A DNA stretch of 64,000 bases from Durusdinium trenchii. Taxonomy: Eukaryota > Sar > Dinophyceae > Suessiales > Symbiodiniaceae. Below are positions 1-11,649 of this stretch, one piece after another; positions within the stretch are counted from its first letter, which is position 1, and every line of letters begins with the position of its first letter. The notes under the pieces are model-generated. The model was not told where the DNA came from. It was given only the letters and a program-made list of their open reading frames with translations, and made no database searches. The stretch covers positions 65,162 through 129,161 of the forward strand of contig CAXAMN010003847.1 in the NCBI GenBank assembly GCA_963970005.1. The letters are read 5' to 3'. A program made the translations under genes and the position numbers.

Positions 1-1462
1 ATTTTCGGGAGTCCCCGGCCGTTCACCAGTGGGTGTTCCGTTTGAAAAGACAGATTTATCGAAACAGCGGAGGTGCGCCTGCAAAGGAGCTGGGAAGGAA
101 TTCCGGACAAATAAAGCAGTGAGGGTGCGCTCCTGCCGAAACACGGCAAATGGAACTGGTATAGAGGCCACCCCAGAAAGACGCCTGGTCAACCACCCAA
201 ATGCATGCGTAAATGAGTAAATATGCCAGACATGGAGTGTCTGGGCTATGATTCACTGAATCTACGATGAACTCAAGAGATGAGACGACGAAATCCTGAA
301 ATGATATCAAAAAAGGCCAAATTACAGATAGAGCCGTTGCCAGGTCGACACAAGGATAATAGAGAGCAGAAAGGACTTTCTTCGAGAGGAACGAATTCTT
401 GCATCCTTTCTGGGAATTCCAAGTTTAGGGTGGTTTTCCCATCCAGTGAGTGAAGAATGGGCAGTTTCTCTCCCCTTTAGCAACTACCTGACTACCTGTG
501 GAACTTCTGGCTGCCAGCCTGAGTGTTTCAGAATGTCCCAAATACGAGACAGCACAGCGGCAAATATTGTTTTCTTTTCCGTGGAAAACCCGGGTTTTCA
601 ATCTTGGGTGTGGCCTTCATGACATGTGAATGTGAAGTTGAAGACTTTTCGTTTCACTGCTTTGGTCATGCCTGCCAACATGCAATTTTCTTTCACGCAA
701 AGTTCTTAGCAACCTCTCATGTCCTCTCCTTGCAAAGGTTAATGTAGGCCTTCGCCTCCACGCTGCCCACAGCTGTCCTAGGCAACCTTGATGCTTGTAT
801 CATGGGGCGAGAGAGAGGAGAGAGGAGTCTTGTTCACCCGTGGGTTTAGCATGCGAGTCTTTGGTCTACTAAATCCGACTGGGTCTGTTCTGTGCCTGTG
901 GAAGGTGTGGATGTCTTTCGCTTGGTGTTGCTGAATTCGTGACTCAGCAGCGGAAAATGAGCCGCGTGTTCTTTTTTGGCATGCAGTGCAGGCGCCTGCA
1001 GATTGTTTGTTCCCACCAAAAGTGCCACAGTGAACTTATGTGTGTTGACCATCTTCATGCCACTCTAATTTTTCGTTGAAGATGTTGATTTTACAACACG
1101 TAGGATTAAAGGAATGTGGGAGATGCAGAGATGCCACTTTTCTCGGAACTCGCTGAATGATGGATAGCCATGGATCGCCCAGTACGCTGGATCTGAACGA
1201 CGTTCCCTCGCACTCCGACACTGCCACCTCAAACGGTTTCCGCACGAGAAGAATGACGGTCGTTATGCAGAAGACATGTGCGACCGGGATGTCCCTATAA
1301 TATAAACATATATGCAACCTATACAAGCTACCCGAACCTGGGGTCGACCGCGCAGTCGCTCGTTCCGGACATGGGGGGCTCGCCAACCCCCGGTCGGTTT
1401 CGACCATCACCCGTTCCTCGTGCATCGAACTGATGGTCCAAGCCATAGGTGCCATAGGTCCG

Positions 1463-1580
1463 GTGCTCCTAGTAGCGTCCTTGCTCCCAGTAGTAAGGCC
1501 AGGAGCCCCTAGTAGCTTCCTTGCTCTTAGTAGCGATGCCAGGAGCCCCGAACGTAGCTTCTTGTTACTAGTAGCGTCCT
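1463..1580 (-). repeat. ACTAGTAG modular repeat, copy 1
   Basis: Reads on the minus strand. The family is built from modules AACAAGAAGCTACTAG, AGCAAGGACGCTACTAG and AGCTCCTGGCC joined at CTACTAGTAG. This copy has five modules. The minus-strand ORF at 1036-1761 passes through it. Confidence 0.8.
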
Positions 1581-2885
1581 CTACTCCCTTGGTTCGCAAA
1601 AGGTCATGACATCGGTTCCCTAATTTTTTGTCGCTTCGGTGAGGGACTTCGATTTCTTGACTCGGCTCACTCATCGGAATGTGAGTCGTTTTTTTTCTTT
1701 CCGCCGCCGCCGGTGAACTGAGGGAGAGGCACTTGCGGCCCTCCACCCGCGTGTTGCTCATTGCACAGGAGGCGTTTTTTTTGTTAATTTTCTATTTTTT
1801 TTCCGGGAGAACACGCGCACAAAACGCCGATGGATTGAAGATGCGTGCTCCAGCCAGCTTTTTGGATGTTTCTTTTTGGTGGATGCGACAAGAGTAGCAG
1901 AAGATCTGAGTTGTTGTTTTTGAAGTTTTTGATCTCACAAAAATTGGAACGACACCACACCCCCCCCGAAATGGCGAACGACCTAAAGCTGTAGATGTTT
2001 CTCAAACACACGCTCCACCCGTGTCGGCGCTTGGATCCATGGATCCATGAATCGAGACCGGAGTCCTGCCCCGATTCATTGGGTGGTGAGGGGTTGAATC
2101 CTGAACAATCCGTGTTTTGCTTCATGGATTTTTACATCCCCAGGTCAGCCGAATGCTTTACTGAAGGCGAACAATCGGCATCCTCATGGGACCATCATCG
2201 GCTTCTCCAGACCAAACGAGAAAAGACACAGACAGATCATTAGGGGGTGTGCAATCTGTGCGTGTGTGTATTTTTTGGACACCACGACGTAAAAGAACGA
2301 ACCTGATAGAACCGAAAGCTTGTTTGTGCTGGTTGCGGAGTTTTATGCTTGTATCTTTCTACTTGACTTGTTTTGCCGGATTGCGCCATCAAGCCATTCC
2401 AAGTTTATTGCAGCTCAGCTCCCAATGACTTGATGAAAGGCAGAAGAACAGGCATTGCAACATTTGGCAACTCGACAGGACAACACGAGAATCACACATG
2501 GACAGATGAATCACCAAGTGGATCAGGCACCACGTCGTCGTTTGGTCTTCGTTTGGTCTCGTCACGTCATTGACCAACAACTCGGTGAGGCCTTTCTGTG
2601 CGAAGATCCACAGGCCTCCGTGGCTTTGGAGAGGCGAGGACAAGACTGAGTGGCGAGCCAGAGGGCCACCTGAAGATCAAAAGTCATAACACAGCCTCCA
2701 GGAGGTCTCTTTTTAGCGCTTTTAGCCAATAACAGATCTCTTTCAAGCTTTTACGTTCTTTTTTAACCAGGATATTTTGAAGGCAAGAAGAGATCCTAAT
2801 TCCGTTCGAAAGAGAAGCAACTGCCGGAAATCTTCCTGGAGACTGACATTGTCATTGCAACCCAAAGAAGTCAAATATTGAAGAA

Positions 2886-2968
2886 TGTAAACTGCGAATA
2901 ACCTCCCCAAGAATGGAGAGATAACACCATTATGGAGACGAAGGGTTTTATTCATCAACAGACAGCAT
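2886..2968. mobile_element. Small inverted-repeat element, ~80 bp, diverged
   Basis: GTAAACTGCGAATAACCTCCCC and GGGTTTTATTCATCAACAGACAGC pair loosely, with an AAGAATGGAGAGATAACACC core. It looks like a diverged member of the 57188 and 59940 group. Confidence 0.35.
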
Positions 2969-3065
2969 GTTTCTGCACCCTCCCCAGTCCTTCAGTGAGA
3001 GCACTCCCTTCAAGGGCAAACCTTCCGAAAACTGTTCTTGTGGACATTTTTGTTGTCTTTCTCAG

Positions 3066-3224
3066 CTTCTCCACTGTTTGCTTATGGAAGTGGGTTCAGT
3101 TGTGGACAGAATTCAGCACCAAACCTGGAATCGACCTGCGACGGGTCACCACGGAGTCGCGCACCCAGCTGCAGGAGTGGTGTGACGGAGGCAGGGGGAG
3201 TGGGAGGAATCACCTTGTCACCTG
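3066..3224 (+). CDS. Candidate internal exon
   Basis: Acceptor TTGTCTTTCTCAG and donor CCTG|GTAAGAG are both good. The phase-2 frame is open throughout and reads FSTVCLWKWVQLWTEF, then TTESRTQLQEWCDGG. Start and end phase are both 2. Product not recognised. Confidence 0.45.
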
Positions 3225-3322
3225 GTAAGAGAATGAGCGAGTCACCAGCACCTTCACTGGGGACTGCTGAGGGTCAGCAACTGGTGAGCCCGAGATGATC
3301 CTTCCCCGCTTACAATGCCGAG

Positions 3323-3469
3323 TGGTACGTTGCTGCTGATCTTGTAGAGGAGAGCCTTGTTGGTGCATCTCACCAGACCGGCAAAGCGTTCCCAAACCGG
3401 ACAGACCTGGGTTGGTCTCCCGATCCCCCAAACAAGCTCAATCATGCTCAATCAATGAATCAAGAGTAG
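3323..3469 (+). CDS. Candidate exon, weak
   Basis: Frame reads WYVAADLVEESLVGASHQ and continues to a TAG at 3467, or may leave at a GTTGGT donor at 3411. The acceptor (CCGAG) is weak, and the phase does not match the exon at 3066. Confidence 0.3.
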   Translation, partial: WYVAADLVEESLVGASHQTGKAFPNRTDLGWSPDPPNKLNHAQSMNQE

Positions 3470-4500
3470 GAGAAAGCACAGGAGTTCGTAGTTCGTAGGG
3501 TTGTAAAGAACGCCATAGTTTTTGGACATATATCCTGCACGGTTCGGTCGCCCGACGCCCACCGAGTCCGTGGTGGAAAGTGCCGAGTCGCGCGCCGTCG
3601 AACACGAGGCGAGATCCCAAAGTGCGGGTCACCCAGTCACCGGGAGTCACTCCCAGGTCATGGTGTGTGGGGGATGTTGACTGGCAAGTCTTGCGAGAAA
3701 CGTTGGGAGACTCCCAAGTAGGGCGGTAGAGCGAACAGATTTGGTCCAAGAGAGATTGACTCAAGTCCCCTGATCGAACTGTTTCAAGTTGTGGAACCAT
3801 TTGCTTGGGATCACGCATCTATTTATTTGGAGGTACTCCCAGGGGATAAGCTGAAACGAACCCGCCTTTTTTTAAGAGATGAAGTAGGGCTATGGTCAAC
3901 GACACTGCTTTCAAAGCCAGATGTTTTTCCCGAATGCGTAGCGAAGGGTTCTCGTTTAACTCTGGGGGTCTGGGGGTAGAGCCTTGTTCGCGACCCGTTG
4001 TTTCTATGTTCGCAACCGTCTGCAACCGTTCGCAACCGTCCGCAAGTGCTTGCAACCGTTGGCAGTAGAACGCTAAAGGCGCTGCCATTGGGGGAAGCTT
4101 TTGCAAGTGACTTTTCATGGATGTGTCACGTGTCAGTTTGCGATGCTATTCCATTGTGATTTGCATGAAAATGACATGTCGTGCAAGAAGCGTGATGCAG
4201 TTCGCTGCACAGGCGCAGCGTTTTGTGAGATCCACAGTTTGCTACGCAGTTCCATTGGGATTAGCGTTTGGAGAGTCGTGTTTTTGGGGTGTTGGATGTG
4301 GCCGTGCCATTGGGATTTGTTTTCGTGACCAGTCTCAGCTGAAATGGCGATTTTGGTAGATGGGAGTGTGCTCAGAACGGGTCGAAATCATTCCAAACGT
4401 GTGGTGTGTGCAAGTTTTGTTGAAGCTGACATGAGATGATATTGTCACTTTTCGTGGCAGGCGCAGTACTTTGTGTGGGCTTTGAGGCGTGGAAGTGTGA
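3470..4500. other. No confident gene; degenerate repeats
   Basis: Contains the GCAACCGT repeat and, from 4100, phrases such as CAGTTCCATTGGGATT and GCGCAG..TTTGTG that recur loosely and lead into the 52-bp array. Confidence 0.6.
4012..4066. repeat. Short GCAACCGT tandem repeat
   Basis: Five or six imperfect copies of CGCAACCGTC/T in a row, followed by a GCTTGCAACCGTTGGCAG variant. No coding role is visible. Confidence 0.6.
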
Positions 4501-4721
4501 TTCTCGTACGAAATGCTCGTTTTGCAGACTTTGACATGTGAGTTTTTGGAGGAAGTCTCGTACGAAGCGCTCGTTTTGGAGACTTGACACGTGACTTTTG
4601 GAGGAAGTCTCGTACGAAGCGCTCGTTTTGGAGACTTGACATGTGACTTTTGGAGAAAGTCTCGTACGAAACGCTCGTTTTGGAGACTTGACGTGTGACT
4701 TTTGGAGGAAGTCTCGTACGA
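4501..4721. repeat. 52-bp tandem repeat, about four copies
   Basis: The unit begins TCTCGTACGAAGCGCTCG and ends TTTTGGAGGAAG. Copies start near 4501, 4555, 4607 and 4659, and a fifth partial copy at 4711 runs directly into the 13-bp satellite. The first copy is the most diverged. The upstream 4100-4480 shows older, looser relatives of the same GC-spaced phrases. Confidence 0.8.
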
Positions 4722-6543
4722 AGAGTGCCCTACAAGAGTGTCCCACAAGAGTGTCCTACAAGAGTGTCCCACAAGAGTGTCCTACANNNNNNNNNNAGAG
4801 TGTCCCACAAGAGTGTCCTACAAGAGTATCCCACAAGAGTTTCCTACAAGAGTGTCCCGCAAGAGTGTCCCGCAAGAGTGTCCCACAAGAGTGTCCCACA
4901 AGAGCGTCCTACAAAAGTGTCCCACAACAGTGTCCCGCATGAGTGTCCCACAAGAGTGTCCCACAAGAGTCACAAGAGTGTCTCACAAGTGTGTCCCACA
5001 AGAATGTCCGACAAGAGTGTCCCATAAGAGGGTCCCACAAGAGTGTCCCACAAGAGTGTCCCGCAACCGTGTCCCACAAGAGTGTCTCACAAGAGTGTCC
5101 CTTAGGTCCTTTGAGAGTGTGCGATAAGAGTGTCCCACAAGAGTGTCCTACAAGAGTGTCCCACGAGAGTTTCCTACAAGAGTGTCCCACAAGAGTGCCC
5201 TACAAGAGTGTCCCACAAGAGTGTCCCACAAGAGTGTCCTACAAGAGCGTTCTACAAGAGTGTCCTACAAGAGTATCCCACAACAGTTTCCTACAAGAGT
5301 GTCCCACAAGAGTGCCCCACAAGAGTGTCCTACAAGAGTGTCCCACAAGAGTGTCCCACAAGAGTGTCCCGTATGAGTGTCCCACAAGAGTGTCCCACAA
5401 GAGTGTCCTACCAGAGTGTCCCACAAGAGTGTCTCACAAGAGTGTCCCTTAAGAGTGTCCCACAAGAGTGTCCCACAACAGTGTCCCACAAGAGTGTCCT
5501 ACAAGAGTGTCCCACAAGAGTGTCCCGTATGAGTGTCCCACAAGAGTGTCCCACAAGAGTGTCTCACAAGTGTGTCCCACAAGAGTTTCCTACAAGAGTG
5601 TCCTACAAGAGTGTCCTCCCACAAGAGTGTCCTACAAGGGTGTCCCACAAGAGCGTCCTACAAGACTGTCACGTAAGAGTGTCCCACAAGAGTGTCCCAC
5701 AAGAGTGTCCCACAACAGTGTCCCACAAAAGTGCCTCACAAGAGTGTCCCTTAAGAGTGTCCCACAAGAGTGTCCTATAAGAGTGTCCCACAAGAGTGTC
5801 CTACAAGAGTGCCTCACAAGAGTTTCCTACAAGAGTGTCCCACAAGAGTGTCCCACAAGAGTGTCCTACAGAGTGTCCCACAAGAGTGTCCTGTTAGAGT
5901 GTCCCACAAGAGTTTCCTACAAGAGTGTCCCACAAGAGTGTCCCACAAGAGTGTCCCGTATGAGTGTCCCACACGAGTGTCTCACAAGTGTGTCCCACAA
6001 GAGTGTCCTGCAAGAGTGTGCTACAAGAGTGTCCCGTAAGAGTGTCCTACAAGAGTGTCCCACAAGAGTGTCCTACAAGAGTGTCACGTAAGAGTGTCCC
6101 ACAAGAGTGTCCCACAAGAGTGTCCTATAAGAGTGTCCCACAAAACTGTCCTACAAAATTGGCCCACAACACAAGAGTGTCCCACAAGAGTGTCCCACAA
6201 GAGTGTCCCACAAGAGTGTCCTACAAGAGTTTCCTACAAGAGTGTCCTGTAAGAGTGACCCACAAGAGTGTCCTACAAGAGTGTCTCACAGAGTGTCCGA
6301 CAAGAGTTTCCCATAAGAGTGACCACAAGAGTGTCCTACAAGAATGTGCGACAAGAGTGTCCCGTATAAGTTTCCCGCAAGAGCGCCCTACTAGAGTGTC
6401 CCACAAGAGTGTCCCACAAGAGTGTCCCAGAAGACTGTCCCACAAGAGTGTCCCACAAGAGTGTCCCGTAAGAGTGTCCCACAAGAGTTTCCTTCAAGAA
6501 TGACCCACAAGAGTGTCCCACAAGAGTGTCCTACAAGAGTGTC
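4722..6543. repeat. Satellite with a 13-bp period
   Basis: About 140 copies of TGTCCCACAAGAG, with TGTCCTACAAGAG as the main variant. Because 13 is not a multiple of 3 and the unit holds no stop, all three + frames (and much of the minus strand) stay open, each giving a 13-residue repeat such as SHKSVPQECPTRV. The many ORFs here are therefore a consequence of the repeat and not genes. Variants alternate in blocks, suggesting higher-order duplication. Confidence 0.95.
4787..4796. other. Assembly gap (10 N)
   Basis: Ten N bases inside the satellite. The true array length is therefore unknown. Confidence 1.
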
Positions 6544-7031
6544 ATTTGTAACTTTTCGAACGTGTCTGCATTCGGGTTCGTGGGCTCCATCTTGTCTTTT
6601 AAAAGCAAGTATGATTAATGTTTCACGGTTCATGATGATGTTTGCTTTTGCCTTCCTAAGACAGTGTAGGATTTGATTCGTTCGAGAGAGAGGTGGGGGA
6701 AGACATGTTTCAGGTAGAAGCAGGTCAGATCATGAACGATGCCTGTGGCAGATACTCTTGCGGATTTCCCTCAACTACAGTTGCCACAACGGTCAACGCT
6801 CTATCCAGACTCTTTTCTAAACATCACAGCTCGAATCATCTAACTCAAACAAACTACTGTAACTAATGATCTAACTCTAACTCAAACTCGAATAATCTAT
6901 CTCACTCTGCTTGAAAACAAATTTCAAACACACTTAGGCCGTCAATGTAAGTGGCCCCATTTGGTCAGCAGGATGCAGGAGGTTTTCTGGGGAAAGCGCT
7001 CCTCCCTTCTGACAACTCGGAAGTCACGCAG
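6544..7031. other. No gene; A/C-rich low-complexity stretch
   Basis: 6833-6915 repeats ATCTAACTC-type words (CTCAAACTCGAATAATCTA), otherwise plain. Confidence 0.6.
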
Positions 7032-7127
7032 GTTGGATCGAGGTCCAGCTGCGCTTCTTTCGGGCCACGCCGAAGACAGGCCCGGACATCACGGGCCAGC
7101 CCAGCATGACGCGTTCTCCCTCGCTTG
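7032..7127 (+). CDS. Candidate exon, weak
   Basis: After CACGCAG, the frame WIEVQLRFFRATPKTGPD stays open past a GTTCGTG donor. Two other frames are also open, so the reading is uncertain. Confidence 0.3.
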
Positions 7128-8002
7128 GTTCGTGCGGATTCTTTGTTTTGCTTAGGATGCCTTTTGTGTTCCCTATGGGCGAGTCCTCTTCTGGGGAGTA
7201 TTGAATAATTTTTTTACGATGTGAGGAGGGAATTCCCTGTCTTGGGTTGGCGGGTCACTGGAGAATGAGTTGGTCCAGTTGAGGGTGATTCCCTCATATT
7301 CCCTCCTGCCAGTGCCCAGACATTGATGTGTCAGAATGCAGTGTGTCACTGCATATTTAGATGTTCGGCTTTTGCACTGCTCTAAAGCCATAGCACTACT
7401 TGACAGGACTCTTGGGCCGCGGAATCCCCAAGGCATATTTTGGTTCGTTGGTGTTAGGCACGAAGCTTCTTTTTTCCTTTCGGGGCACCGTTTCAAGGAG
7501 CAGGGGGACCAGAGCTCTTCGACGGATCCCTTTTCGCGTTCCAGACAGCCCTTTTTCTAGATACAAGGCACCCTGAATTCCATGGGCGGTCGATGAGAAT
7601 TGCCTGGTCCATTTTCACGGTCCATGTTCGTCTGCTGGGGGGGTATCTCGATTGCAGGACTCCATGACTCGGAAAAGAGTGGCTCCAGAAATCTGGACGC
7701 AATCTATCTTGAATGTATGGGGAGATCGTCCTGATCAAATCAGAGGGCAGGAATGGGGGTCTTGGACCTGGGAGAGCGCTTTTCGTTTTCGCATCTCGTG
7801 CCTTAGATAGCTCTTTGAAAGATCCTGAAGTTGTCTGGGATGCCTCTTCAGCCGTGTCTCAGACTCTGGCAATATACACCAACAAACAAACATGCCAACA
7901 TGACTATCAAGGACCCATCCAACCACCCTCTCTGGATGGTTCTGCGGAAAAAGAAACCCCAGCGGAGCCACACTAAACCCTAAGCCCTCCCTCCGCCTCC
8001 AG

Positions 8003-8130
8003 TCACCTTTGAGCACCTCGCGTTGGCCGCTCTCAGGGGGTCGCCTGGGCTCCAATCTTCCGGTGCTCCATGTGGGGAGCCAACCGGGGACCGGGCGGGC
8101 CACGGACCCTGCGGTGGATGCGTTCAGCAG
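8003..8130 (+). CDS. Candidate internal exon
   Basis: Acceptor CCTCCGCCTCCAG. 42 codons after two phase bases read TFEHLALAALRGSPGLQ, then GPCGGCVQQ before GTATTG. The frame stays open to 8394 if not spliced. GC-rich third positions support coding. Confidence 0.42.
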
Positions 8131-8444
8131 GTATTGAGGTATGGACAGTGGTCGACACCCAAGCTGCCGGAAGCAACAAGTTCAATCCGCAGGGGGAGTG
8201 GACCCCCAGTTCCAGTTTGTTCAAAGAAAACAGGGAGCACCTCCGTAATACCAAACACCTGCAAAATCCCAACAATAGCAACATGCAAAGTACGGAGTAA
8301 ACTGGAAATGGTGGGCCGCGTAGGCATATCCGCCAAGGCAATCAAATCCCAGCCATTGGAGGAAGGATTGCGTAAAGGGAAAGGCAATCCGTGATGCTGT
8401 AACAAAAAACGGAGCTCCAAAAGACAACTATACGTACATCCCAC
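8124..8444 (-). CDS. Minus-strand ORF, uncertain
   Basis: 106 codons with a protein-like composition (LELRFLLQHHGLPFPLRN, LRTLHVAIVGILQVFG). It overlaps the + strand continuation of the 8003 frame. An adjacent minus ORF at 8507-8701 reads AADPDEPSESPDFEWVED in another frame. It could be a relic gene of the opposite strand. Confidence 0.25.
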   Translation of the reverse strand: MGCTYSCLLELRFLLQHHGLPFPLRNPSSNGWDLIALADMPTRPTISSLLRTLHVAIVGILQVFGITEVLPVFFEQTGTGGPLPLRIELVASGSLGVDHCPYLNTC

Positions 8445-8769
8445 CCGATTGGGTCTCCCATTGCAGAAACAAGTGGATGAGGGAGCTCAAAAAGGTAGAG
8501 GGCACATCAACTGTACATTGGGTTTAAAATGGTGGTCTCAAAAGCCGGAGGGATCAGGCTAGACAGAGCACTCCGATCTTCAACCCACTCAAAGTCAGGA
8601 CTCTCAGAAGGTTCGTCCGGATCAGCCGCCACAGTCGAAGAAGTGTGCGAAGTGTCCGCAATGTGGAGATAGAACGACCGGAGCTGTGTAAGAGTCAGCA
8701 TGGATCTGTGGTGGTACTCATTCGCCAGTCCCAGATCTGATTATAAAATCACCCAAAAGGTAGGTACCG

Positions 8770-8806
8770 GGGGGGGGGGCCGAGCATATATATATATATA
8801 TACATA
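8770..8806. repeat. Poly-G then (AT)n tract
   Basis: Ten G, a short spacer, then about eight AT units. Confidence 0.85.
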
Positions 8807-10017
8807 AGTGGTTGCGTGGAAATCCCCTGAACGGCTAGTTGATTTTTGGTTGCTCGTTTTTTTGCTCCCATCTCTCTCCAGCCGGACTGTGACTATCCAA
8901 TGTGTGCCAAATGGACGACCACTACCTAGAGACCTCCCTTGGACACCCATTGGATGTTCCATGGGAAATTCCATATCAGTTGGATGACCCGATGTGGTCT
9001 CAAGATAACCGAACGCAAGCGTTCCCGACGCTTCCATTGGGCTGAGCAGAGCAGTTGGGCAACGTGTGGGTTTGGAAGGGATGAAGCCCATGTTGGTGAT
9101 GGCACTTCATTATGTTCAGGAATAGAATTGGAACCTCTTGGTTTTAGCCCGGTCATCTAGCTGGTGGGTCACTCCGCCACCCAAAAGTTCTTGGGAGTTC
9201 TTAGTCTTCACATTGGACTTGATGAGTGTCTGAGCTTTGAACAGGCTGGAAGAAGGGCCTCTGGTTAGAAAGAAAGAACTCTGTGGTCGTCTATGGGTGT
9301 GACGGATGGATCAAACAGTTTGTGAGGTGCATCCTCTCATATCCTCAAATGGTCCTAAGTCCCAAGTACATGCTTTGACCTTGCCGAAAGCCTACTCGGT
9401 GGCGAATCGCTCCGCTCCCGGGTGTCCCCTTCCCTGGGAGAACCCGGAAGAGAAGGAAGACCAATAAGAAGAAAGCTGGGTGGTTGATAGGTATACGAAG
9501 AGACTCCATGGCTTGTGGGAAGTCGAAGCTGGAATGTTTGATGGATTGCTGTTTGGAGAAGGCTTGTTTTGTTATCCCATGAAACCCACCAATTTCAAAG
9601 GACCATGAACCCAGAGACCCCGTAGAATGCCCAGCTGACCTGCCGTGCACGTGCCATGGCAGTTGATCTTGAGCATGGAGGATGGAACTACACAGGCAGG
9701 GCCTGCCAAGGTGAGTCATGGAATGCCACACTGTTTTAGCTGTTTTCTTACAACACCATCCAGACGGATTGATCGATCGATCGACCGATCTGGGAGAAAG
9801 CGCTCATGAGAAGGATATGCCTCGTGTGCTTGATAGAAACTGCTCATGGCATGACAGTTGCATGACACGATACGGGGCGAAATCTGATCGGGGTACTAGA
9901 CCCCATGGGGTTTTAAAGCTGGTGTTTCATAGTATTTCATAGGCACCCATTGCAAGATAATGCATATATAGTCCATTTTTTGTTATAATTAAATACATAG
10001 TACCCACAGTACTCAGA

Positions 10018-10105
10018 ACCCTAAGAATCCGGACGCTTCTCCAATGGAAACGGCTTTCGGGGTCCGGAACCGGACCCTTGCGAAGGTGTCAAGGATTCTT
10101 AGGGT
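10018..10105. repeat. 13-bp perfect inverted repeat
   Basis: ACCCTAAGAATCC at 10018-10030 and GGATTCTTAGGGT at 10093-10105. The inside contains GGTCCGGAACCGGACCC. The right half resembles 62388-62437 (GGGTCCGGACCCCTGCGAAA ... AAGGATTCTT), so this is a small repeat family. Confidence 0.5.
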
Positions 10106-10617
10106 ACATGTCATTGATGTTTCCTGAGGGAAAGCTGATTAGATCGGAAGTCATCCTGGGCATGTTCAACGGCTTCTGGAGTGGAGACGAAGTCGGACAT
10201 CCGCGCTTCTTTCAGATGAAGTGGGACATCCGCGGACCGCGGTCGGGCCCCGGTACTCACCGGATGAATCTTTGGAATGTGCTTAGAACGCAGCCATGGT
10301 TCACTGTATGATTGCTTTGGGGAATCGAATTTGCATTTCGATCCATTTGGGGCTCAGTATATATATAGATCCAGTTGTGTGATTTGCGTGGGGAACAACT
10401 CTACCATTGCTTGAAATCTGAATGCTGAATATTGCTGAATATGTTGTTTCAATGAGGGGCAATTGGACTCTCAGAAATATCACAGGAGTCACGGGAGTCT
10501 CCCGCCCCAAGTCGTCGAGCCTACCTCCCTACCTCTTCAAGAGTCCTTTGGAAAATCCTTGATCCCCACATCCTTCCTCCCAAGAACTTTTCCTTGTCAT
10601 TTTGTTGCCTTTTGCAG

Positions 10618-10662
10618 GTGATGGAATTCATTGGAAAGCATCAGCGGTCGCTCGGTGATGGA
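10618..10662 (+). CDS. Candidate micro-exon
   Basis: Strong acceptor GTTGCCTTTTGCAG and donor GGA|GTAAGC enclose 15 codons, VMEFIGKHQRSLGDG, phase 0 to 0. Confidence 0.35.
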
Positions 10663-10820
10663 GTAAGCATGCCAGACAGACGATCAGCCAATGAAAGGAA
10701 GTCTGGAGACAAAAGCAGGCTGCATACGACACAATGAAGATAGTACCAGGATGTGTGAGAATGACAGACATATGTAGCTGCTGACAGATGTTGATGTGTG
10801 CACTTATATAACTTGTTCAG

Positions 10821-11112
10821 TGAAGTCCTCCGGAGACGCCTCTTGCGATTTTGTGTCACGAAACATTCGTGTCTCTACCTCAAGTCGTTGAGAGATCTCC
10901 ATGAAACATTCAATGCCAATATTCCACACGTTCCAGTTTTGGACAACGGCTCCAAACACCTCACACTTCAAGTCGTCAAGATGGTCAGAGTAGACTCAGG
11001 CCCATCTAAAAGAAAGGGACAGGTACACTCCCTGGAATCATGGTTCCGTGGATGGCATGGCCCCTTGGATGATCATTTTCCTCTACAAACAGGTGCTTTT
11101 ACACTTCCATGA
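10821..11112 (+). CDS. Candidate exon or coding relic
   Basis: After AACTTGTTCAG the frame EVLRRRLLRFCVTKHSCL stays open for 96 codons, through HVPVLDNGSKHLTLQVV, to a stop at 11112. No donor is clear. It may be a terminal exon. Confidence 0.33.
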
Positions 11113-11265
11113 TTCTTCCAAGGAGTGTATCCTGTTTGACCCAGACGAGTATAGGCGACCACTCGCCCGGAAAAAACCGCTACGTTGGTTTGTCGTTGGC
11201 CTCCGCAATTGGTCGGACCCGGGGCCAGAATCTCTGGCCGGTGAAAACAGCTTTGAGGCAAAAGA

Positions 11266-11391
11266 AACAAGAAGCTACTAGGAGCAAAGGGCATCACTGC
11301 ATCACTACTAAGTTCACTACTAGTAGCAAGGACGCTACTAGTAGCTCCTGGCCATACTACTAGTAACAAGAAGTTACTAGTAACAAAGGGT
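11266..11391 (+). repeat. ACTAGTAG modular repeat, copy 2
   Basis: Contains the full order GCTACTAGTAGCTCCTGGCC then ACTACTAGTAACAAGAAG, ending in a GTAACAAAGGGTGCC module. Confidence 0.85.
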
Positions 11392-11649
11392 GCCGTGCTG
11401 TCAGCCGCACTCTTTTAATGGTCTTGGAAGGTTAGGTTCGTGTTTTAATGGTCTTGTTGACCACACGAACACCTCCACACACCTGATGCGCCAAACACCT
11501 GGGGATTCTCCCAGGCAGTACTACTCTGAGGAGGCTTCGGTGGCCTGCGATGCGATCGCACAGCATTTAGCTAGGGAGCCTAGAGATTGAGGTGCAGAAC
11601 TTGGATGGTGTGTGTTTTTTTCTGTGCGTGATGTTGTTCGTTTCTGCAG

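Larger units (their letters stand above)
1..3065. other. No confident gene
   Basis: Holds repeat copy 1 and a small inverted-repeat element. Short open blocks (for example VIDQQLGEAFLCEDPQAS near 2571) lack splice support. Nothing else stands out. Confidence 0.6.
8702..10617. other. No confident gene
   Basis: Holds the poly-G/AT tract, the GATCGATCGATCGACCGATC run near 9770, and the 13-bp inverted repeat at 10018. Open frames here lack splice signals. Confidence 0.55.

Noticed and set aside
1036-1761. 241-codon minus-strand ORF
   Set aside because: It runs through ACTAGTAG repeat copy 1, has no domain or splice support, and an ORF of this size is expected by chance once or so in 64 kb.
4643-6676. 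Many ORFs of 60-216 codons on both strands
   Set aside because: They are frames of the 13-bp satellite; all read variants of the same 13-residue repeat.
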